A stretch of 64,000 bases of DNA from Phenylobacterium sp. GTDB taxonomy: Bacteria; Pseudomonadota; Alphaproteobacteria; Caulobacterales; Caulobacteraceae. Within the stretch, counting starts at the first letter, position 1. Every line of letters starts with the position of its first letter. Shown here one piece after another: positions 28,523 to 36,274 of this stretch. A program made the position numbers and the translations under genes. The notes under the pieces were generated by a model. That model was not told the DNA's origin. It did not search any database and saw only the letters and a program-made list of their open reading frames with translations. Where the stretch lies: contig NZ_JAUSLW010000146.1 in assembly GCF_030645195.1 (NCBI RefSeq), positions 1 through 64,000 of the forward strand. The letters are read 5' to 3'.

Positions 28523-28565
28523 CTAGAGCCCCGTTTCGATACATTCGAAACGGGAACAGCTCTAG
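28523..28565. repeat. nested inverted repeat between convergent genes
   Basis: Outer arms CTAGAGC/GCTCTAG enclose an inner perfect 10-base stem CCCGTTTCGA/TCGAAACGGG with loop TACAT. It lies just before the stop of the minus-strand tetR gene and probably terminates it. The CTAGAGC arm is shared with the repeats at 26142 and 49791. Confidence 0.6.
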
Positions 28566-28575
28566 GTCGCGGCCG

Positions 28576-29178
28576 TCAGACCGCCTCAACGGCCAGGGCG
28601 CCGCGTTTCAGGAGGTCCAGCAGGCGCCGGGCCCCGTCATGCTGGATTCCGCCCCGGGCCATGCCCTCCAGCAGGCAGAGGCTGAGGCCATGAAGTCCGG
28701 GATCCTCGCCGCTCGACGGCGCCCGGCGCCCCTTGGCCGAGGCGAGCCGGGCGCGAAGCGCCGCATCCGTGCGCGCGCAGCACTCGAGCTCGGCGATGGC
28801 GACGAAGGGCGCCTCCTGGAGAAGCGCCCAATAGGCCTCGATGGCCGAGGCGGAGGGGTCGTCGAGGGAGGACGCGCCGATCACCGCCAGCATCCTCTCG
28901 GCCTTCAACCGGTAGAGGTGATCGACGAGGGCGTCGGCCAGCGAGTCCGGGTCCAGGAAGTGATAGTTGATCGCAGTGCGAACCAGGCCGGCGGCCTCCG
29001 CGATCCTCTGGTGCGTCGCCGCGTGGTAGCCCTCATCGGCGACGATCAGCATGGCCGCGTCCAGGATGCGCCGCCGCGTGGCGTCGCCCTTGGTGGACCG
29101 CCGGATCGCCTTGACGGCGCGTCTCGGCTTCGGGGTCGGGGCCCTGCGCGGTCGCGGCCGATACTGTTCCGCCCACAT
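28576..29178 (-). CDS. TetR/AcrR family transcriptional regulator
   Basis: 200 residues. A basic N-terminal tail (about 30 residues, Pro/Arg-rich) precedes a TetR HTH: ATRRRILDAAMLIVADEGYHAATHQRIAEAAGLVRTAINYHF. The C-terminal ligand domain is short and unrecognised. It lies downstream of, and on the same strand as, the UrcA-family gene with a 156-base gap in which I see no clear signal. Target unknown. Confidence 0.82.
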   Translation of the reverse strand: MWAEQYRPRPRRAPTPKPRRAVKAIRRSTKGDATRRRILDAAMLIVADEGYHAATHQRIAEAAGLVRTAINYHFLDPDSLADALVDHLYRLKAERMLAVIGASSLDDPSASAIEAYWALLQEAPFVAIAELECCARTDAALRARLASAKGRRAPSSGEDPGLHGLSLCLLEGMARGGIQHDGARRLLDLLKRGALAVEAV

Positions 29179-29334
29179 TTCGTTTCAAATCTCCGCGATG
29201 TGCGCTGAGGTGTCCGGCCGCCGCCTGGGGCCGGCGGGATCGTGCAGCCTCCGGAGAGGCCGAAGGCTCCCCGGCTCAAGCCCGGTCGTTCGGCGCGCGC
29301 AACGTCCGCCGATCGACCGAGCCTCCGCCGAGGA

Positions 29335-29733
29335 TCATCGCGCCGAGAGCACGATCCTCGTGGAGAGTTGGGCGAGGTCGCCGCCGGCCAGACGGTTCTG
29401 CTTCACGATCGCGCGGTAGCGCGTCATGGCCTTGTCGGCCGAGGCGGTGCTGCACCAGTCGATGTAGAAGACCTCCAGCTCGTGGTTGAGGAAGGCGTTA
29501 CGGCAGACGCGGCCCGCGGCCTGGCGGACCTCGTGCCGCACGACGACGACATCCTTGCCGCGAAGGCTGATCGCCTCGCTGGTGGGCGCCCGGCTGACGT
29601 TGATGCTCGACAGTTCCTGGGCCTGGGCGGCCGGTGCGAAGCTGAAGATGGCCGCGCCGGCCAGCAGGGTGGTGACCAAGGCGCCGAGCGACCGGCTGCG
29701 GGTGGGGGTCGTGTGGGATGCAGTGGCAGGCAT
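29335..29733 (-). CDS. UrcA family secreted protein
   Basis: 132 residues. The signal peptide is LGALVTTLLAGAAIFSFAPAAQAQ; the mature part has RQAAGRVCRNAF and IDWCSTASADKAM, the two-cysteine pattern of UrcA proteins, followed by a C-terminal helix. UrcA proteins are small exported proteins common in Caulobacterales and Sphingomonadales, without known function. ATG 29733 has a near-perfect AAAGGAGG five bases upstream, so it is probably strongly translated. Confidence 0.75.
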   Translation of the reverse strand: MPATASHTTPTRSRSLGALVTTLLAGAAIFSFAPAAQAQELSSINVSRAPTSEAISLRGKDVVVVRHEVRQAAGRVCRNAFLNHELEVFYIDWCSTASADKAMTRYRAIVKQNRLAGGDLAQLSTRIVLSAR

Positions 29734-29895
29734 GTGGGCCTCCTTTGATGACACCTGACCCTAGGCCCGACGCGGCCAACCACCTTTGCCGGCCGTCAAC
29801 GGCGGCCTTGATGTCTGCCGGGGGGTGCGACACCCCTCGGCCGACGCGCGCCGCCGCATGTCGCACCCCCCGGGTCGACGGCGAGGCTTGCCCGT

Positions 29896-29909
29896 TTGAT
29901 CCCGATCAT
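29896..29909. promoter_or_regulatory. FNR/FixK-type box before the FAD-linked oxidase gene
   Basis: TTGAT-CCCG-ATCAT, one mismatch. A start at -41.5 would be near 29944, 18 bases before ATG 29962, which itself has GGAGG upstream. The rest of the 228-base gap 29734-29961 shows GC-rich sequence with a GGGGTGCGAC / GTCGCACCCC inverted pair around 29820-29870. Confidence 0.55.
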
Positions 29910-29961
29910 TCGGGCCTAGCCAAAGCGAGAGGAGACTGCCGCCCAGACCCCCGGAGGCGGA

Positions 29962-31332
29962 ATGGAAAACTTGCTGACCGACCTTGAGGCCCTGCTGGGC
30001 GCCGACCACGTGCTGACGGGCGCGGCGGCGAGCGGTTGGGCCTTCAGCCCCTGGACTCGGCTGGGGGCGCCACGGGCGATCCTGCGGCCTGCGAGCACCC
30101 AGGAGGTGTCTGGAATCCTGCGCCTGGCCCACGCCGCGGGCGCGGGCGTGGTGCCCTGGGGCGGGCGCACCGGCCTGGTGGACGGCGCCTTCGCCGAGGG
30201 CGCCCTGGCCCTCAGCCTCGACCGCATGGCCGCCATCGAGGAGATCGATCCCGTAGGCTCCACCATGACCGTCCAGGCCGGCTGCGTGCTTGAGACCGCC
30301 TGCGGAGCGGCGACGGCGCAGGACCTGTTCCTGCCGGTGGACCTCGGCGCGCGGGGTTCGGCCACCATCGGCGGGGTGATCTCCACCAACGCCGGCGGCA
30401 ACCGGGTGCTCCGCTACGGCATGACGCGGGAGTCGGTCCTCGGCCTGGAGGCCGTGCTGGCCGACGGGACCGTGATCTCCTCCCTCAACCACCTGATCAA
30501 GAACAACGCCGGCTACGATCTCAAGCAGCTGTTCATCGGGTCGGAGGGCACCCTGGGGGTGGTGACCCGGGCGGTGTTCCGGCTGCGCCCCAGGCCGGTG
30601 TCGCAGGAGACCGCCTGGCTGGCCGTCGACCGGTTCGAGGCCCTGTCGCCCCTGCTGCGGTCCCTGGAGGCCTCCCTGGCCGGATCGCTGTCGGCCTTCG
30701 AGGTGATGTGGCCGGCCTTCTACGACCTGGTGACCACCCCGCCGGCGGCGGGCCGCCCCATCCTGCCCGCCGGCCACGCCCACTATGTCCTGGTGGAGGC
30801 CCTGGGCCCGGACCTGGCCCACGACGCGGCGCGGTTCGAGCAGGTGCTGACCGACGCCCTGGAGAGCGGGCTTGTGGCCGACGCGGCCATCGCCAAGTCC
30901 CAGGCCGAACGGGACCGCATGTGGGCCCTGCGGGACGATGTGGCCCAGACCGCCCGCAACGGTCCGATCATCACCTTCGACATCAGCCTGCCCATCGCGG
31001 CGATGGAAGCCTATGTCGCGGAGGTGCGCGGGGCCCTGGCCGCCCGCTGGCCCCAGGCGGGGATGACCGTCTTCGGCCACCTGGGCGACGGCAACCTGCA
31101 CCTGATCATTGGCGTCGTCGAACCGGACACCCGCTCGGAGATCGAGGAGATGGTCTATGGGCCGCTGCGCTCGCGCGCCGGGTCGATCTCCGCCGAGCAC
31201 GGGATCGGCCTGCAGAAACGCCCCTACCTCGCCTATTCCCGCAACCCCGAGGAGCTCGCCCTGATGCGCACGCTCAAGACGGCGCTGGACCCACGCAACA
31301 TCCTCAATCCTGGAAAGGTCATCCCGGCTTGA
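29962..31332 (+). CDS. FAD-linked oxidase (GlcD/D-2-hydroxyacid dehydrogenase-like)
   Basis: 456 residues of the FAD-oxidase_C family. N-terminal FAD domain: VPWGGRTGLVDGAF and GSATIGGVISTNAGGNRVLRYGM; C-terminal substrate domain: VFGHLGDGNLHLIIG and SAEHGIGLQKRPYL. It would oxidise a D-2-hydroxy acid such as D-lactate or D-2-hydroxyglutarate and deliver electrons to an electron-transfer flavoprotein or quinone. GGAGG precedes ATG 29962. The upstream box suggests induction when oxygen is low. Confidence 0.85.
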   Translation: MENLLTDLEALLGADHVLTGAAASGWAFSPWTRLGAPRAILRPASTQEVSGILRLAHAAGAGVVPWGGRTGLVDGAFAEGALALSLDRMAAIEEIDPVGSTMTVQAGCVLETACGAATAQDLFLPVDLGARGSATIGGVISTNAGGNRVLRYGMTRESVLGLEAVLADGTVISSLNHLIKNNAGYDLKQLFIGSEGTLGVVTRAVFRLRPRPVSQETAWLAVDRFEALSPLLRSLEASLAGSLSAFEVMWPAFYDLVTTPPAAGRPILPAGHAHYVLVEALGPDLAHDAARFEQVLTDALESGLVADAAIAKSQAERDRMWALRDDVAQTARNGPIITFDISLPIAAMEAYVAEVRGALAARWPQAGMTVFGHLGDGNLHLIIGVVEPDTRSEIEEMVYGPLRSRAGSISAEHGIGLQKRPYLAYSRNPEELALMRTLKTALDPRNILNPGKVIPA

Positions 31333-31342
31333 TCATCGGCAA
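31329..31342. promoter_or_regulatory. possible FNR/FixK-type box before ubiT
   Basis: TTGAT-CATC-GGCAA, one mismatch, overlapping the stop of the upstream oxidase gene and 98 bases before ubiT. A palindrome ACTTG-AG-CAAGT follows at about 31349-31360. The predicted start (about 31377) leaves a 63-base leader, so this is weaker than the other boxes. Confidence 0.35.
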
Positions 31343-31439
31343 AGCCTGACTTGAGCAAGTTCCGCGGGTGCGGCGGCCATTGCGCCGTTCCCCGCGCCGC
31401 AGGGCGTAACGCAGGTTGGAGCCCGAAGAGGTTCCAGTC

Positions 31440-31964
31440 ATGCGTACGAGACACAGGCCCCGGGCGCCGCGCCGGGGCGACCCCGCCGAGGTGCTGATGG
31501 CGCTGCGGCCGCCGGCCGAGTGGGTGCTGAGCGCGGCCCTGCGACGGCTGGCGCGGCGGCGGCCCGAGGTCTTCGAGCGGCTGGGCGCCTTTGGGGACGC
31601 CGCCTTCCTGATCGCCCCCGACGGCTCGCCGGTGGCCTTCCGGCTCGCGCCGCAGGGCGCGGCGGCCGGGGTCCAGGTGCGTCGGCGCGACGACCGCTCG
31701 CCCTGCGCCGCCCGGATCGAGGGGCCGCTCGGCGCCCTGCTGGGGCTGTTCGACGGCTCCGTTGACGCCGACACCGCCTTCTTCTCCCGAGCCATCCGGG
31801 TGAGCGGCGACATCGAGGCGGTGATGGCCCTGCACAACACCCTGGAGGCCGCCGAGCTGACCCTGGCCGACCTGCTGGGCCTGTCGGCGCCGGTCAGCGA
31901 CCTGGCCAACGCCACCGTCCGCTTTGTCCGCCAGGCGGCCGCCGCCAAGGCTGGGTGGGCCTGA
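31440..31964 (+). CDS. ubiT: UbiT, SCP2-type accessory factor for anaerobic ubiquinone synthesis
   Basis: 174 residues with one SCP2 lipid-binding domain: AAFLIAPDGSPVAFRLAPQG, ARIEGPLGALLGLFDG and FFSRAIRVSGDIEAVMALHN. With UbiU and UbiV it supports oxygen-independent hydroxylation in ubiquinone synthesis, probably by presenting the lipid intermediate. ATG 31440 follows GAAGAGG; the frame is open from 31416 without a ribosome site. One base separates its stop from the ubiU ATG. The identity rests on the domain plus its place directly before ubiUV. Confidence 0.88.
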   Translation: MRTRHRPRAPRRGDPAEVLMALRPPAEWVLSAALRRLARRRPEVFERLGAFGDAAFLIAPDGSPVAFRLAPQGAAAGVQVRRRDDRSPCAARIEGPLGALLGLFDGSVDADTAFFSRAIRVSGDIEAVMALHNTLEAAELTLADLLGLSAPVSDLANATVRFVRQAAAAKAGWA

Positions 31965-31965
31965 G

Positions 31966-32958
31966 ATGGGATCGATCGAGCTCGTCTGCCCCGCCGGCTC
32001 CCCGGCCATGCTGCGCGCGGCCATCGAGGCCGGCGCCGACAGCGTCTATTGCGGCCTGCGCGATGAGACCAACGCCCGCAACTTCCCCGGCCTGAACTTT
32101 TCCCCCGCCGAGATGAAGGCGGCCGTCGCCTGGGCGCACGATCGGGGCGCCAAGGTGCTGGTGGCGGTCAACACCTTCGCCCGCGCCGGCGGCGTCGACG
32201 CCTGGCGGGCCTCGGTGGACAGCGCCGCGGTGGCGGGGGCCGACGCCATCATCGTCGCCGACCTGGGGGTGCTGGCCTACGCCCACGCCCAGCATCCCGG
32301 CCTGAGGCTGCATCTGTCGGTCCAGGCCGCCGCCGGCACCGCCGAGGCCATCGCCTTCTACGCCCAGGCCTATGGCGTGAAGCGGGTGGTCCTCCCCCGC
32401 GTCCTGTCGGCGCCAGAGATCGCCGCCCTGGTGCGGCAGACCGATGTGGAGGTGGAAGCCTTCGTCTACGGTGGACTGTGCGTCATGGCCGAGGGACGCT
32501 GCGCCCTCTCCTCCTACGCCACCGGCAAGTCCCCTAACCTGACCGGGGTCTGCTCCCCGCCGGACTCAGTCTCCCTGGAGGAGACCGACGGCCTGCTGAC
32601 CCCGCGCCTCGGGGGCTTCATGATCGACCAGGTCGCGCCGGGCGCGGCCGCCGGCTATCCGACCCTCTGCAAGGGCCGCTTCGAGGCCGAGGGGACCGCG
32701 TCCCACCTGTTCGAGGACCCCACCAGCCTCAACGCCATGGCCCTGCTGGCCGAGCTGCGCACCGCCGGGGTCAGGGCGGTGAAGATCGAAGGGCGCCAGC
32801 GGGGCAAGGCCTATGTGGCCCGGGTGGCCGCGGCGTTCCGGGCCGCGCTCGACGCCCTGGACCGCGGCGAGACCACCGCCCCCTATGAGGCGCGCCTGAC
32901 GGGCCTCGCCGAGGGCGGGCGGGAGACGGCCGGCGCCTACCGAAAGACCTGGCGATGA
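31966..32958 (+). CDS. ubiU: UbiU, U32-family 4Fe-4S protein of O2-independent ubiquinone synthesis
   Basis: 330 residues, the length of E. coli UbiU. The four cluster ligands C172, C179, C196 and C235 have exactly the E. coli spacing (7, 17, 39). U32 motifs include ELVCPAGSPAMLRAAIEAGADSVYCG near the N-terminus. It forms a heterodimer with UbiV and takes part in ring hydroxylation using prephenate rather than oxygen. Its stop overlaps the ubiV start (ATGA, 32955-32958). Confidence 0.95.
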   Translation: MGSIELVCPAGSPAMLRAAIEAGADSVYCGLRDETNARNFPGLNFSPAEMKAAVAWAHDRGAKVLVAVNTFARAGGVDAWRASVDSAAVAGADAIIVADLGVLAYAHAQHPGLRLHLSVQAAAGTAEAIAFYAQAYGVKRVVLPRVLSAPEIAALVRQTDVEVEAFVYGGLCVMAEGRCALSSYATGKSPNLTGVCSPPDSVSLEETDGLLTPRLGGFMIDQVAPGAAAGYPTLCKGRFEAEGTASHLFEDPTSLNAMALLAELRTAGVRAVKIEGRQRGKAYVARVAAAFRAALDALDRGETTAPYEARLTGLAEGGRETAGAYRKTWR

Positions 32959-33863
32959 GCGGCGCGGCGATCGAGATCGCCCTGGGGCCGCTGCTGTTCA
33001 ACTGGTCGGCCGAGCGCATCGCCGACTTCTACGCCGCCGTCGCCGAGGAGAGCGACCTCGACCGCGTCTATCTGGGGGAGGTGGTCTGCGGAAAGCGCGA
33101 GCCCTTCATCTCCGGGCCCCTGGCCGAGGCCGCCGATCGCCTGGCCCGGGCCGGCAAGACGGTGGTCTGGTCGACCCTGGCGCTGCCGGCGACGCCGCGC
33201 GACCGGCGCGGGATCGCCCAGATGGCCGCCGGCGAGGGCCTGGTGGAGATCAACGACATCTCGGCCCTGGCCCACCGCCCCCTCGGAGCCCCCTTCGTGG
33301 CCGGCCCCCTGCTCAATATCTACAACGAGGCCGCCGCCCGGGAGCTGATGACCCGCGGCTGCGTGCGGCTGTGCCCCAATGTCGAGCTGTCGCTCCCGGC
33401 CATCGGGCGCTTGGCGCAGGCCTGCCCCGGCCTGGAGATCGAGCTCTTCGCCTATGGCCGCCTGCCGCTCGCCCTGTCGGGGCGCTGCTACCACGCCCGC
33501 GTCCAGGGCCTGCACAAGGACTCCTGCCAGCTGGTCTGCGATCGCGATCCCGACGGCCTGGCGGTGCGCACCCTGGAGGGCCAAGACTTCCTCGCGGTGA
33601 ACGGGGTCCAGACCCTGTCCCATGGGGTGCAGACGGCCGACCTGCCGATAGCCGACCTCCGCGCGGCCGGGATCGGAGCCCTGCGCCTGTCGCCCCACAC
33701 CGGGGACATGCTCAAGGTGATCGCCGCCTTCCGGGGCTTCAGCCAGGGGCGGCTCTCGCCCCAGGACCTGGCGGCCCAGGTGCGGGAAGCCGGGCCGCCG
33801 GGGCCCCTGGTCAACGGCTATCTGCACGGCCGGGCCGGCGTCGACTGGGCGCCGGCGTCATGA
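32955..33863 (+). CDS. ubiV: UbiV, partner of UbiU in O2-independent ubiquinone synthesis
   Basis: 302 residues. Cluster cysteines C45, C178, C191 and C195 match the 13- and 4-residue spacings of E. coli UbiV (C180, C193, C197, plus an N-terminal Cys). Other U32 features are LGPLLFNWSAERIADFYAAV and LFAYGRLPLALSGRCYHAR. It acts with UbiU in the cytoplasm. Both ends overlap neighbours in ATGA junctions, so ubiU, ubiV and the following FAD gene are translationally coupled. Confidence 0.95.
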   Translation: MSGAAIEIALGPLLFNWSAERIADFYAAVAEESDLDRVYLGEVVCGKREPFISGPLAEAADRLARAGKTVVWSTLALPATPRDRRGIAQMAAGEGLVEINDISALAHRPLGAPFVAGPLLNIYNEAAARELMTRGCVRLCPNVELSLPAIGRLAQACPGLEIELFAYGRLPLALSGRCYHARVQGLHKDSCQLVCDRDPDGLAVRTLEGQDFLAVNGVQTLSHGVQTADLPIADLRAAGIGALRLSPHTGDMLKVIAAFRGFSQGRLSPQDLAAQVREAGPPGPLVNGYLHGRAGVDWAPAS

Positions 33864-35074
33864 TCGCCTGTCCCTCGCGCCAGGTTTTCGATGTGGTGGT
33901 GCTGGGGGGCGGCATCGCCGGCGCCGCCCTGGCCGCCCAGTTGGCGAGCGACCGCCGCGTGGCCCTGGTGGAGCGGGAGCCGCAGCTCGGCTACCACACC
34001 ACCGGCCGCTCCGCGGCCATGTACATCCCCTCCTATGGCGGTCCCGCGGTCCAGCCCCTCACCGCCGCCAGCCGGGGCTTCTTCGAGGATCCGCCGTGCG
34101 GCTTCGCCGGGCGCCTGCTGAGCCCGCGCCCGGTGCTGCACATCGCCCGCGCCGACCAGGGCGAGCGCCTGGAGGCTTTCGCGCGGAAGACCGCCGGGGC
34201 GGCCGCCCTGCGCCGCCTGAGCCGCGACGAGGCCCTGAGGCGGGTGCCGATCCTGCGGCCGCAGGCGGTGCAATCGGCCCTGCTGGAGACCGGGGCGGGC
34301 GACCTGGATGTAGCGCGGCTGCATGACGGCATGGTGCGCCGGGCTCGCGAGGCCGGGGCTGTCATCCTCGCCGACGCCGGCAAGCCGGACATCGTCCGCG
34401 AGGGGTCGCGATGGCGGGTGCTGACCCGCCAGGCCAGCCTCATCGCCCCGACCCTGGTCAACGCCACCGGCGCCTGGGCCGACGAGACCGCGCTCGACGC
34501 CGGCCTCGCCCCCAAGGGCCTGTCGCCGCTGCTGAGGACCGCCATCCTGGTGGACGCGCCCCGGGAGCTCGGCTTCCACGACTGGCCGGTGGTGAAGGAC
34601 ATCGACGAGCGGTTCTACTTCCGCCCCTTCGGCGGACGCCTGCTGATCACCCCGGCCGACGAGACCCCGAGCCCGCCCTGCGACGCGGCCCCCGACGAGC
34701 TGGACATCGCCTGCGCCATGATGCGCTTCCATGACGCCGCCGATCACCCGGTGACACGGATCCACCACCGCTGGGCGGGCCTGCGCACCTTCGCGGCCGA
34801 TCGCGCGCCGGTGATCGGCTGGTCGGAGACGGCGCCGGGGTTCTTCTGGCTGGCGGGGCTGGGTGGCTTCGGCATCCAGACCGCCCCGGCCGTGGCCCGA
34901 CTGGCCGCCGCCCTGGTCCGGGGCCGACGCGCGCCTCGGGATTTGGCCGACCATGGGGTGGAGGCCGCGACCTACGATCCGGGCCGGCTCGGCGAGGGGC
35001 CCCGCGCGGTCACCCCGCCAGGGCGAGGACCGCGGGTGACGGCTGATGGACCGCCAGGTCTTCCAGCGTATTGA
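33860..35074 (+). CDS. FAD-dependent D-amino-acid/glycine-oxidase-like protein
   Basis: 404 residues of the DAO family: FAD Rossmann VVVLGGGIAGAALAAQLA, then YHTTGRSAAMYIPSYGG (also seen in D-arginine dehydrogenase DauA-like enzymes), INATGAWAD-like VNATGAWADE, and a C-terminal WAGLRTFAADRAPVIGW ... LGGFGIQTAPAVARL. It would oxidise a D-amino acid or secondary amine. The ATG overlaps the ubiV stop (33860-33863). Its last 65 bases overlap the convergent mobA gene. Its role beside ubiTUV is unknown. Confidence 0.8.
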   Translation: MIACPSRQVFDVVVLGGGIAGAALAAQLASDRRVALVEREPQLGYHTTGRSAAMYIPSYGGPAVQPLTAASRGFFEDPPCGFAGRLLSPRPVLHIARADQGERLEAFARKTAGAAALRRLSRDEALRRVPILRPQAVQSALLETGAGDLDVARLHDGMVRRAREAGAVILADAGKPDIVREGSRWRVLTRQASLIAPTLVNATGAWADETALDAGLAPKGLSPLLRTAILVDAPRELGFHDWPVVKDIDERFYFRPFGGRLLITPADETPSPPCDAAPDELDIACAMMRFHDAADHPVTRIHHRWAGLRTFAADRAPVIGWSETAPGFFWLAGLGGFGIQTAPAVARLAAALVRGRRAPRDLADHGVEAATYDPGRLGEGPRAVTPPGRGPRVTADGPPGLPAY

Positions 35075-35612
35075 GGTTGACGAAGGGGTCGGGTCCCGCG
35101 GCGTCCCAGGCCACCTCGCGCAGACCCACGTGCTGGGCGAAGCCGCGCAGGGACAAGCGACCCGTCGCCCGATAGGCCTCCAGGCGATCGCGCGACGCGA
35201 CGCGCCAGAGGCCGCAGACCGGATGCAGGCGGCCGCCGCTCACCGGCAGGACCGCGCCCACCCCCGGCTCAAGGGCCCGCGCCAGCCGGTCGCTGAGATC
35301 GTCCGGCAGATAGGGCATGTCGCAGGCCAGGGTCTGGACCCAGAGCGCGCCGTGGCGGCGGCCGAAGTCCAGGGCCGAGGCGAGACCCGCCAGGGGGCCG
35401 CCGATGTCCGGCGGATCGAACAGCAAGGGGACGGCGGCCCCCTGCCCCGCCTGGCCGGCGTCCCGCACGGCGATGGCGACGTGAGACGAGTATCCTGCGG
35501 CAAGGTCGAGCGCCCGGGCCAGCAGCGGCCGGCCGCCCCAGGCGCGCAGGGGCTTGCCGCCCCCCATCCGCCGGCCCTCGCCCCCGGCCAGCACCACGGC
35601 GACGCCGGTCAT
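35010..35612 (-). CDS. mobA: molybdenum cofactor guanylyltransferase MobA
   Basis: 200 residues: GTP loop VVLAGGEGRRMGGGKPLRAWGGRPLL, LACDMPYLPDDL and RLHPVCGLWR, then FVNLNTLEDL. It attaches GMP to molybdopterin to make the bis-MGD cofactor that nitrate reductase NarG needs. It is the last gene of the nar run, overlapping the carbonic anhydrase gene (ATGA, 35609-35612). The 3' end overlaps the convergent FAD-oxidase gene by 65 bases. Confidence 0.92.
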   Translation of the reverse strand: MTGVAVVLAGGEGRRMGGGKPLRAWGGRPLLARALDLAAGYSSHVAIAVRDAGQAGQGAAVPLLFDPPDIGGPLAGLASALDFGRRHGALWVQTLACDMPYLPDDLSDRLARALEPGVGAVLPVSGGRLHPVCGLWRVASRDRLEAYRATGRLSLRGFAQHVGLREVAWDAAGPDPFVNLNTLEDLAVHQPSPAVLALAG

Positions 35613-36274
35613 GATCTTGTCCTCGCGGGCTTGCGGCGTGGATCGGCGCCGGCGGGCGCCCCGATCAGGGCGCGGGCCTGGTGCAGGTCGCCGACGGTGG
35701 TCTCCAGGTCGCGCAGCAGGCCGTCGTGGACCGAATAGATCCAGCCGTGCACCGTCAGCGGCTGGCCGCGGCGCCAGGCGTCGTGGACCAGGGGATTGCC
35801 CGCCAGGCTGACCACCTGCTCGATGACATTGCGTTCGCAGAGATGGTTCACCCGGGTCTCGATGTCGAGGATCGGCTCCAGCTCCTCGGCATGGCGCCAG
35901 AAGAGGCTCCGCACCGGCTGCAGCCAGTGGTCCACCAGGCCGTGGCGCTCGCCGGTCAGGGCCGCCCGCACCCCCCCGCAGCCATAGTGGCCGCAGACGA
36001 TCACGTGCCGCACCTTGAGGATCTCCAGGGCGTACTGCAGCACCGAGAGGAAGCTGGCGTCCTGGGCCGGGGCGAGGTTGGCGAGGTTTCGGTGCACGAA
36101 GAGTTCGCCGGGCGCCAAGCCCGTCAGGTCATGGGCCGGCAGGTGGCTGTCGGCGCAACCGATCCACAGATAGTCCGGGGCGTCCTGGGCCGCCAGGCGA
36201 GGAAAGAAGTCCCGATCGTCCCGCGCCCTGGCCGCAGCCCAGGCCAGGTTGCGACGGAACAGGGCCTGGGTCAC
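35609..36274 (-). CDS. beta-class carbonic anhydrase with altered dyad
   Basis: 221 residues. Zinc ligands C40, H96 and C99 are in IGCADSH and VCGHYGCGG; Asp42 is present, but residue 44, the Arg of the conserved Asp-Arg dyad (CxDSR), is His. PGELFVHRNLANL is typical of the family. It normally interconverts CO2 and bicarbonate in the cytoplasm. GTG start 36274 overlaps the hemerythrin gene stop by 4 bases. Inclusion in the nar run suggests a role in anaerobic CO2/pH balance. Confidence 0.85.
   Translation of the reverse strand: MTQALFRRNLAWAAARARDDRDFFPRLAAQDAPDYLWIGCADSHLPAHDLTGLAPGELFVHRNLANLAPAQDASFLSVLQYALEILKVRHVIVCGHYGCGGVRAALTGERHGLVDHWLQPVRSLFWRHAEELEPILDIETRVNHLCERNVIEQVVSLAGNPLVHDAWRRGQPLTVHGWIYSVHDGLLRDLETTVGDLHQARALIGAPAGADPRRKPARTRS

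Noticed and set aside
31349-31360. ACTTGAGCAAGT palindrome as a further FNR box
   Set aside because: Spacing and half-sites do not fit TTGAY-N4-RTCAA; could be chance or another operator.
33371-33859. Upstream extension of the FAD oxidase frame
   Set aside because: Overlaps ubiV in another frame; the flavoprotein begins at ATG 33860 with the ATGA junction and the FAD motif just after it.
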